From Bacteroidota bacterium (GTDB lineage: Bacteria; Bacteroidota; Bacteroidia; UBA7662): a DNA stretch of 11,373 nucleotides. Position numbers and translations under genes: made by a program. The stretch is taken from NCBI GenBank assembly GCA_016868485.1, contig VGGT01000038.1:1-11373 (forward strand), written 5' to 3'. Numbering within the stretch: the first letter of the stretch is position 1; every line of letters starts with the position of its first letter. The notes beneath the pieces were generated by a model. That model saw only the letters and a program-made list of their open reading frames with translations. It did not search any database and was not told the DNA's origin. Positions 6,170 to 11,373 of this stretch are shown here, piece by piece.

Positions 6170-6376
6170 TTAGGTAGTAGGCTTCTTCGCAGCGCAGCAC
6201 GATTTGCCGCCTGTAGTTCCTGAAGCTCCGCTGGCGCAACCGGCCTTTTTCTCGACTTGCTCAGTCGTAGTGGCACTGCTGCAGCTTTTACCCTTCTTCT
6301 TCTTCTTGTCGTTGCCTCCGAAAGCGACTACCGACACGAGACTCAGCATCATAACACCCAAAACAAACTTTTTCAT
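6170..6376 (-). CDS. Small Lys/Cys-rich exported protein of unknown function
   Basis: A 68-residue protein. Residues 1-21 are a clear signal peptide (MKKFVLGVMMLSLVSVVAFGG). A Lys run (24-28) follows, then a low-complexity Ser/Thr/Ala/Gly/Lys region with four cysteines at 32, 47, 60 and 61, the last two as a CC pair in GKSCCAAKK. Similar short secreted Lys/Cys-rich proteins are common in Bacteroidota; I know no proven role. Metal binding or an oxidised structural role in the periplasm is only a guess. The ATG at 6374-6376 is chosen because it starts the signal peptide and because 13 extra upstream residues would overlap the promoter. It has its own promoter and terminator, so it is monocistronic. 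Confidence 0.85.
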   Translation of the reverse strand: MKKFVLGVMMLSLVSVVAFGGNDKKKKKGKSCSSATTTEQVEKKAGCASGASGTTGGKSCCAAKKPTT

Positions 6377-6412
6377 AACAATAAATTTAGTGGCGAACAA
6401 AAAGGTGAACCA

Positions 6413-6420
6413 CAAATATA
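6413..6420 (-). promoter_or_regulatory. Bacteroidota -7 promoter element for the small exported protein
   Basis: The minus strand reads TATATTTG, an exact TAnnTTTG match 36 bases before the ATG at 6374-6376. It sits just after the stop codon of the M1 peptidase gene (6427-6429). No good -33 TTG is visible. Confidence 0.6.
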
Positions 6421-6426
6421 CGCTGT

Positions 6427-8448
6427 TTAAGGGGCTTTTGGTATCAGGCGAGAAAAAAATTGTGATTCATCTCGTATGCGCAGCACATACCAACCCGAGG
6501 AGGGCGCGAACGGCCACACCCACTCATCGTAGAGGCTTTGATCGTTCAGAAGGCGTGAACCCAACAACCGTCCGGCCGGGTCATACAAATCGGCTGTGGC
6601 CGCCCCCCTGAGGGCCATCGAACGATCGATGCACAGGGTATTGTCTTTAAACGTGGCGGTGAAGCCCGCATGGCCCCAATGGGCATTGGAGGCTTGTCCG
6701 CCTAAAACCTCAGCCGGCCAGGCCAGAATGTCGGCATCTGGATCGAATACCAGGCTGTCTGGCGTAAACGGCAGGGTAAACGCATCGATTCGGGCAGAGC
6801 CATTGAAATCAACCGTTAAGTTGAGGCTATCTCCCCCACCATATGCCCGCAAAAACAACCGTTGAGCGAAGGGACGTGCCGAGGGCTCGGGTTCGAGTTG
6901 CCGCGTATGAAGCCATACATCAGCACCGTCGCTCGTCCACCTGAATTGATAGCGCGGATAGCCACTTTCGTAGATGTATCGACGAAAAAAGCCGTCGAGC
7001 GAGCATTGGCAGGCCTGCTCCAAAAAGCCCTGCAGTTGTGGGGTCCGGGCGAAGCCGAACCGAATACCCGGAGCCTGAAGGTAGGCCCGAAGCCCAGCAG
7101 CCATCACAGAATCGCCCAGTTGCCGCCGCAACTGGTGCAGCACAAATCCTGCTTTGTGGTAGGTGGTGCGCTGCCGAAAAATACGCTGCGTGAGGCTGGT
7201 GTCGGTCACAAATACCGTATCGGCGGGCACCCGGAGGGCCGAGTTGAGGTTGCCTCGTTTCCAGGGAAGAAACCAATAGCCGTTGTCGTGGATGCCTTCG
7301 AAACAGAGGCTCACCATCCACGTAGCGAATCCCTCATTGAGCCAGATGTCTTGCCAACTCGCGCATGTTACGGCATTGCCGAACCATTGGTGGGCCAATT
7401 CATGCGCCATCAGGTCGTAGCCCCAACTGCCCATCGAACTCATGGTGTTGTGTTCCATCCCCCCCGAAAAAATGCTGATCTGCATATGACCGTATTTTTC
7501 GTTGGCGAAGGGATAGGGGCCAAACCAATCGGAGAACAAGCGCAGCATATCGGGTAGCCAGTTGCGCAGCCGCGGAAAGGCCAGCGCGGTGTCGGCGGTG
7601 TATACATAATTCAGCACCTGAACCGTATCGCCAGGGGTCGACAAGGGCACTGTTTGTTCCAGGATTTCGTAGCGACTCACCGCGGTGCCCAGCAGGTAGG
7701 GTGGCATGCTGTACTGGTGGTGCCAGTGGTAGTGCACCCGCTGCCCGACGGTATCGATGCGTGTGAGCAGCCCGGGCCCGCCTGCGCGGAAACCGAGGGG
7801 AACATCGGCCACCAAGATGGTGGTGTCGGCCCGCACGCCGAGGTGCTGAAACGATGGCCACCAGTCGCGGCAGCCGTAGGGTTGAGACAGGGTCCACAAC
7901 ACAGGGATGCTGTCGGCGCTGTGGCGAGCGGTCATGAACGAACCAAATCCATTGGGGTTTATGGGAGGCACCCCGGCATAGCGAATGCGCAAGTCGAAGA
8001 GTTGACCGGCTGGCCAGCCCCCTGGAATGGGGAACGCCAACACCAGTTGAAGGGAGTCTCTGCGAAATGAAAGGGCTTGATCCAACAACCAAACGGAGTC
8101 GACTTGGAGCGCACGATCGAGGTCGACATACAGTTCATCCGCTTGAGCGTCGAGGCCCAAACGATAGGAAACCTGTCCGGCCACATAGCGCTGTTCGGGG
8201 TCGAGGCGCAGGTTCAGCTCTTGTTTTTGAATGCGCACCGCACTAAAGGTGCTGGGCTGTTGTGATGGCCGGAGACTCGGATCGGTCGTTCCCAACGGAC
8301 GACACACATGCGCGTTGAGTGCACCTGTCTCCTGAAACGGAATCTGTGCGAGGCTCTCATGGGGGAATGGGCATACCAACCCGAGACCCATCAACCAAAG
8401 AACCAAGCGGGCCGTCGGGTGCAAACGGCCCCGGAATGCCGCGGTCAT
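6427..8448 (-). CDS. Secreted M1-family metallo-aminopeptidase with T9SS-like C-terminal tail
   Basis: Zinc aminopeptidase that removes N-terminal residues from peptides. Numbering is from the ATG at 8446-8448 (673 residues). A signal peptide (about 1-35, hydrophobic LVLWLMGLGLVCPF, cleavage near SLAQ) comes first, then the M1 beta-saddle domain (YGCRDWWPSFQH) and GGMEHN at 329-334, the GxMEN-type exopeptidase motif. The zinc site is HELAHQ with His349, Glu350 and His353, plus Glu372 in NEGFATW. A Tyr in TTYHKAGFVLHQLR matches the transition-state tyrosine. The last ~57 residues (ADLYDPAGRLLGS through WYVLRI) resemble a type A sorting domain, so it is probably exported to the cell surface. 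An ATG at 8566-8568 would add 40 residues of TTRPI-type repeats ahead of the signal peptide. That is odd for a signal peptide, but it overlaps the upstream stop as TAATG, so which start is used is open. Confidence 0.9.
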   Translation of the reverse strand: MTAAFRGRLHPTARLVLWLMGLGLVCPFPHESLAQIPFQETGALNAHVCRPLGTTDPSLRPSQQPSTFSAVRIQKQELNLRLDPEQRYVAGQVSYRLGLDAQADELYVDLDRALQVDSVWLLDQALSFRRDSLQLVLAFPIPGGWPAGQLFDLRIRYAGVPPINPNGFGSFMTARHSADSIPVLWTLSQPYGCRDWWPSFQHLGVRADTTILVADVPLGFRAGGPGLLTRIDTVGQRVHYHWHHQYSMPPYLLGTAVSRYEILEQTVPLSTPGDTVQVLNYVYTADTALAFPRLRNWLPDMLRLFSDWFGPYPFANEKYGHMQISIFSGGMEHNTMSSMGSWGYDLMAHELAHQWFGNAVTCASWQDIWLNEGFATWMVSLCFEGIHDNGYWFLPWKRGNLNSALRVPADTVFVTDTSLTQRIFRQRTTYHKAGFVLHQLRRQLGDSVMAAGLRAYLQAPGIRFGFARTPQLQGFLEQACQCSLDGFFRRYIYESGYPRYQFRWTSDGADVWLHTRQLEPEPSARPFAQRLFLRAYGGGDSLNLTVDFNGSARIDAFTLPFTPDSLVFDPDADILAWPAEVLGGQASNAHWGHAGFTATFKDNTLCIDRSMALRGAATADLYDPAGRLLGSRLLNDQSLYDEWVWPFAPSSGWYVLRIRDESQFFSRLIPKAP

Positions 8449-8568
8449 CGGTCCCGTGGTTATCGGTCCCGTGGTTATCGGTCGCGTGGTTATCGGTCGC
8501 GTGGTTATCGGTCGCGTGGTTATCGATTGCGCGGTCAACGGTCGCGCGGTTATCGGTCGCGTGGTCAT
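8441..8568. repeat. 15-bp minisatellite, eight units, at the junction of the two peptidase genes
   Basis: Eight consecutive 15-bp units run from 8441 to 8560, consensus GTGGTTATCGGTCGC on the plus strand. Three units (8471-8515) are identical, the others differ by one to three bases, and a partial unit follows at 8561-8568. Read on the minus strand from the ATG at 8568 each unit is five codons (T-T-R-P-I variants), in frame with the M1 peptidase and free of stops. Changes in copy number would therefore keep the frame. Confidence 0.95.
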
Positions 8569-9875
8569 TATTGACGGCTATGCAAGAGAATCCGGGTCAC
8601 CCGACCGTCATCGGTTCGCAACAGATAGGGGCCGCTGGGAAGTTGACCAACGTAAAGGCTACCGTTCCAAGTACCGCTGCTTACCTGTGCGCCCCGCACA
8701 TCCCGAAAATCATAATGGCCGTGGTAGTCGGGAAGGTACAGGCGGTCGCTGGCTGGATTCGGAAACGGACGAAGGGGCTGGTTGATCTCGCCCCGCTCGA
8801 TGACGTTGGTCGACAAGCTGTCGCAATTGGAAACAGGGGTTCCTGGCCCCTCTGAGAATTGCCCCGATTGTACCCACCAGTTCAGCCATTCCCCGCCGCT
8901 GCCTTGTCGCCATCCAGCTAAATCGAAGGAGTTGGTTCCTTGTTGGGTTCCTTTCACACGGTAAACCTTCACAGCTTGGCCGCCCCTATTCCAAGTCAGC
9001 GCAACGCCGGCCCGCAAGGTTTCGGGTTGCCAAGGAGGGATGCAATGGGCTTGAGCGAAGTAGGCATTATCGTCGTTTTGCGGAAAGCCCCCAAAGACTC
9101 GGGCCAAGCCCATGCTGTCGATGCACACCGCGGTGTTTTCGTCGCAAGCGATGGCGCGCATACGCACACTGCTGTCGCCTGCTTGTCGACCCATAAATGC
9201 CATGAGCCGCCCTCGGCGGTCGGGGTTATCGAAGTGGGTATCGGTGATGGTGCGGTTGAGGTAGGGCATCCGGAGGAAATCGTTGGCCCCTACGGTCGCT
9301 GTACTGTGGTAGGGATTGGCGAGGAGGTTGGAGGAGGTGGCGGTGCCGTTGAGTGCTGCGAAGTAGTGCGACCCGAGGATGGCCATGCCCGCGCTGGTGC
9401 CTCCAATGGGCACACCGCGTTGGAGGACAGCCGCTTGGACGGCCTGTTGCAGGGGTGTGTTTTTCCAGTAATTCACATAATTGGCTTGGTCGCCCCCCGC
9501 AATCCAAATGGCCTCCGCCTCTTGTATGCGCCTCAGTACATAGGGGTCGTAGGCGCTGTTGCGGCTGGGGAGTACCAGGGTCTCGACAGAATTGACAATG
9601 AGACCGAGTGTGTTGTACAGGTAATTGTTGTAGCCATTCGAACCGGTGCTGCGCAGCACCAAAACATCGCCCCCATCCGCGCGTTCCATCCACCAGCGCA
9701 TGGCATTTTCGTTTTCGGATGCGCCACCCATGAGGCAAATGCCCCGTACCACGGTTGTTTGAACATCGCTGCTGTCGCCGGTTAGATAGCTGGTGTAGGC
9801 CTGGGCGTGGGTGCTCGGACGTTCGATGAACAGCAAAAGGAGCAACAGGAGCAAAGAGCAAAAGCGGATGTTCAT
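8568..9875 (-). CDS. Secreted cyanophycinase-like peptidase (family S51) with T9SS-like C-terminal tail
   Basis: Predicted serine peptidase of the cyanophycinase family, whose characterised members cut the Asp-Arg storage polymer cyanophycin into beta-Asp-Arg dipeptides. Length is 435 residues from the ATG at 9873-9875. A signal peptide (about 1-24, long Leu run, cleavage after STHA) leads into ICLMGGASEN, IAGGDQANYV (126-134), the nucleophile elbow GGTSAGMAILG with Ser161, DTHFDNPDRRGRL with His214, and a DENTAV segment supplying the acidic residue. All are typical of S51. The final ~68 residues (PFPNPASDRLYL through GPYLLR) look like a T9SS type A sorting domain. A TTG at 9909-9911 could extend it by 12 residues but spoils the signal peptide. 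Its TAA overlaps an ATG of the M1 gene. Whether the substrate is cyanophycin or another peptide is unproven. Confidence 0.88.
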   Translation of the reverse strand: MNIRFCSLLLLLLLLFIERPSTHAQAYTSYLTGDSSDVQTTVVRGICLMGGASENENAMRWWMERADGGDVLVLRSTGSNGYNNYLYNTLGLIVNSVETLVLPSRNSAYDPYVLRRIQEAEAIWIAGGDQANYVNYWKNTPLQQAVQAAVLQRGVPIGGTSAGMAILGSHYFAALNGTATSSNLLANPYHSTATVGANDFLRMPYLNRTITDTHFDNPDRRGRLMAFMGRQAGDSSVRMRAIACDENTAVCIDSMGLARVFGGFPQNDDNAYFAQAHCIPPWQPETLRAGVALTWNRGGQAVKVYRVKGTQQGTNSFDLAGWRQGSGGEWLNWWVQSGQFSEGPGTPVSNCDSLSTNVIERGEINQPLRPFPNPASDRLYLPDYHGHYDFRDVRGAQVSSGTWNGSLYVGQLPSGPYLLRTDDGRVTRILLHSRQ

Positions 9876-9931
9876 CTTTGTTATAAATTGTTCATCAGCG
9901 CAAATTTCCAATTTTTTTGCTCGAAAAATCG

Positions 9932-9939
9932 TACTTTTG
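9932..9939 (+). promoter_or_regulatory. Bacteroidota -7 promoter element for ahcY
   Basis: TACTTTTG is an exact TAnnTTTG match, placing the transcription start near 9945 and giving a leader of about 130 bases. No -33 TTG lies at the usual distance. For the divergent cyanophycinase-like gene I see only a one-mismatch candidate (minus-strand GAAATTTG, 9901-9908). Confidence 0.5.
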
Positions 9940-9967
9940 TGGCGTTTTTGTATTGTGTGTTGAACCC

Positions 9968-10006
9968 CACGCGGTCCTGCACGACCTCACGCGGTCCTGC
10001 ACGACC
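9968..10006 (+). repeat. Two direct copies of an imperfect palindrome in the ahcY leader
   Basis: The 19-mer CACGCGGTCCTGCACGACC occurs at 9968-9986 and again, identical, at 9988-10006, a period of 20 bases. Each contains GGTCCTGCACGACC (9973-9986 and 9993-10006), an inverted repeat GGTC/GACC around a central TGCA with one mismatched pair. The copies lie between the predicted -7 element and the ahcY start, so they could be operator sites about two helical turns apart or two small RNA hairpins. The rest of the 202-base gap is A/T-rich without other features I can name. Confidence 0.85.
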
Positions 10007-10077
10007 CTAAAAATCACCAGAAACTCCATTAAAAACAGCATTGTAAACAGCAGAAAGCAGATAAAAACCCTATAAAA

Positions 10078-11373
10078 ATGATTGAAACGAACGCATCCTA
10101 CAAAGTAAAGGACATCGAATTGGCCGATTGGGGCCGCAAGGAAATTCGTTTGGCAGAGGCTGAAATGCCTGGATTGATGGCCCTCCGTGCCGAATTTGGT
10201 GCCTCGAAGCCCTTAAAGGGCGCGCGTATTGCCGGTTGCTTGCACATGACCATCCAAACCGCGGTACTCATCGAGACCTTGGTGGAACTGGGCGCCGAAG
10301 TCAGCTGGTCGAGTTGCAACATCTTTTCGACACAGGATCATGCCGCTGCGGCCATTGCTGCGGCCGGAATCCCTGTTTATGCTTGGAAAGGCATGTCGGA
10401 AGAAGAGTATGAGTGGTGCATCGAACAGACCTTGCACGCATTTGAAGGGGGCAAGCCATTGAATATGATACTCGACGACGGTGGCGACCTCACCAATGTG
10501 GTGTTGGACCGTTATCCTGAGCTAGCAGCGGGCGTTCGCGGCATTTCGGAGGAAACCACCACGGGGGTGGCGCGCCTCTACCGCCGCATGCGGGAAGGCA
10601 CATTGCCTATGCCCGCCATCAACGTGAATGATTCGGTTACTAAGTCCAAATTTGACAATAAATACGGATGTCGCGAGTCGGCCGTCGACGCTGTTCGCCG
10701 CGCCACCGACATCATGATGGCGGGTAAGGTGGTGGTCGTTTGCGGCTACGGTGATGTGGGAAAAGGCACGGCTGAGTCGTTTCGGGGTGCCGGTGCACGG
10801 GTAATTGTGACCGAAATTGACCCAATTTGTGCCCTACAGGCAGCCATGGAGGGATATGAGGTAAAGCGCCTCGACTCGGTGGTTGACCAGGTGGATATCG
10901 TAGTGACGGCCACAGGTAACTACAACATCGTGACGGGCGCGCATTTTCTGCGCATGAAAGACAAGACAATTGTCTGCAACATCGGGCACTTCGACAACGA
11001 AATTGATATGGCCTGGTTGAATGGCAACTACAAACACACCAAGTACACGATTAAGCCTCAGGTGGATGTGTACGAGATCGAAGGCAAGGAAATCATTGTT
11101 TTGGCCGAAGGACGCTTGGTGAATCTGGGTTGCGCCATGGGGCATCCCAGCTTCGTGATGTCGAATTCGTTCACCAACCAGACCCTGGCCCAAATGGAGC
11201 TTTGGAACAATGCCGGGGGCTATAAAAACGAGGTATATGTGCTGCCGAAGCATTTGGATGAAAAGGTTGCGCGTCTACACTTATCGAAAATTGGTGTGGA
11301 ACTCGAGCAGTTGCGTCCGGAACAAGCCGATTATATTGGTGTGGACGCCCTAGGGCCGTTCAAGAACGATATG
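10078..11373 (+). CDS. ahcY: Adenosylhomocysteinase (S-adenosyl-L-homocysteine hydrolase), 3' end cut by the window
   Basis: Cytoplasmic NAD-dependent enzyme that splits S-adenosylhomocysteine into adenosine and homocysteine, clearing the inhibitory by-product of methylation and feeding the methionine cycle. The 432 codons present read through without a stop. The N-terminal substrate domain has GCLHMTIQTAVLIETL and SSCNIFSTQDHAAAAIA. ILDDGGDLTN, SEETTTGVARLYR and VNDSVTKSKFDNKYGCRES follow. The NAD-binding Rossmann motif is VVVCGYGDVGKG, and VCNIGHFDNEID and NLGCAMGHPSFVMSNSF are near-invariant. It ends ...LGPFKNDM; family members usually stop a few residues later, so only the last codons are missing. 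Start is the ATG at 10078 after an A-rich leader; divergent from the peptidase operon. Confidence 0.97.
   Translation, partial: MIETNASYKVKDIELADWGRKEIRLAEAEMPGLMALRAEFGASKPLKGARIAGCLHMTIQTAVLIETLVELGAEVSWSSCNIFSTQDHAAAAIAAAGIPVYAWKGMSEEEYEWCIEQTLHAFEGGKPLNMILDDGGDLTNVVLDRYPELAAGVRGISEETTTGVARLYRRMREGTLPMPAINVNDSVTKSKFDNKYGCRESAVDAVRRATDIMMAGKVVVVCGYGDVGKGTAESFRGAGARVIVTEIDPICALQAAMEGYEVKRLDSVVDQVDIVVTATGNYNIVTGAHFLRMKDKTIVCNIGHFDNEIDMAWLNGNYKHTKYTIKPQVDVYEIEGKEIIVLAEGRLVNLGCAMGHPSFVMSNSFTNQTLAQMELWNNAGGYKNEVYVLPKHLDEKVARLHLSKIGVELEQLRPEQADYIGVDALGPFKNDM

Noticed and set aside
6862..7557. 231-aa plus-strand open frame inside the M1 peptidase
   Set aside because: It covers the complement of the conserved zinc-site region and has no recognisable domain; it is a shadow of the real gene.
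8940..9785. 281-aa plus-strand open frame inside the cyanophycinase-like gene
   Set aside because: The opposite strand carries the full S51 motif set and a signal peptide; this frame is Gly/Val/His-rich with no domain.
9945..10077. SAH riboswitch upstream of ahcY
   Set aside because: I cannot find the pseudoknotted stem pattern of the known SAH element; the only structure is the duplicated short palindrome.
10834..11253. 139-aa minus-strand open frame near the right edge
   Set aside because: It is antisense to the highly conserved C-terminal half of ahcY.

Overview
The window looks like a chromosomal segment of an aquatic Bacteroidota, either an isolate or a metagenome-assembled genome. Four lines of evidence point there. 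Two secreted enzymes end in C-terminal domains of the type IX secretion (T9SS) kind. Four intergenic sites match the Bacteroidota -7 promoter element TAnnTTTG exactly. Starts lack clear Shine-Dalgarno sequences. The proteorhodopsin is of the Bacteroidota type, and GltX reads like a Bacteroidota enzyme. Every main gene is a recognisable family and no phage or insertion sequence is visible, so this is largely core genome with some unusual local architecture.

Layout. Positions 1-108 hold the edge of a 37-bp tandem repeat. A strong terminator (124-146) follows on the minus strand, closing a green-type, proton-pumping rhodopsin gene (167-892, minus). The rhodopsin reading frame continues upstream through helix A but has no usable start codon. 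A stretch of phased A-tracts (979-1050) separates it from a DMT/EamA transporter gene (1051-1959, minus). That gene has its own promoter and a hairpin in its leader.

Divergent from the transporter runs a tight plus-strand cluster from a promoter at 2059-2066: gltX (2085-3623), a 70-aa conserved-looking small protein (3616-3828, overlapping gltX), a crotonase-family enoyl-CoA hydratase (3832-4611) and class II fumarase fumC (4624-6036). The fumC 3' end is duplicated in tandem (58 bp). Next comes a minus-strand terminator (6124-6146) for a 68-aa Cys/Lys-rich exported protein (6170-6376) with its own promoter.

Two minus-strand genes follow in operon order, cyanophycinase-like peptidase S51 (8568-9875) then M1 aminopeptidase (6427-8448 or 8568). 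Both have signal peptides and T9SS-like tails. Their junction is a TAATG stop/start overlap followed by eight in-frame 15-bp repeats. Divergent from them, ahcY (10078 to the right edge, only a few codons missing) encodes S-adenosylhomocysteine hydrolase behind a ~130-nt leader that carries two identical 14-bp imperfect palindromes.

How they may work together: the rhodopsin supplies light-driven proton motive force. The S51/M1 pair looks like extracellular nitrogen or peptide scavenging, possibly of cyanophycin from cyanobacteria. gltX, ech, fumC and ahcY are housekeeping. The items most worth a second look are the startless, probably antenna-competent rhodopsin, the repeat-bearing junction of the secreted peptidase pair, and the ahcY leader repeats.
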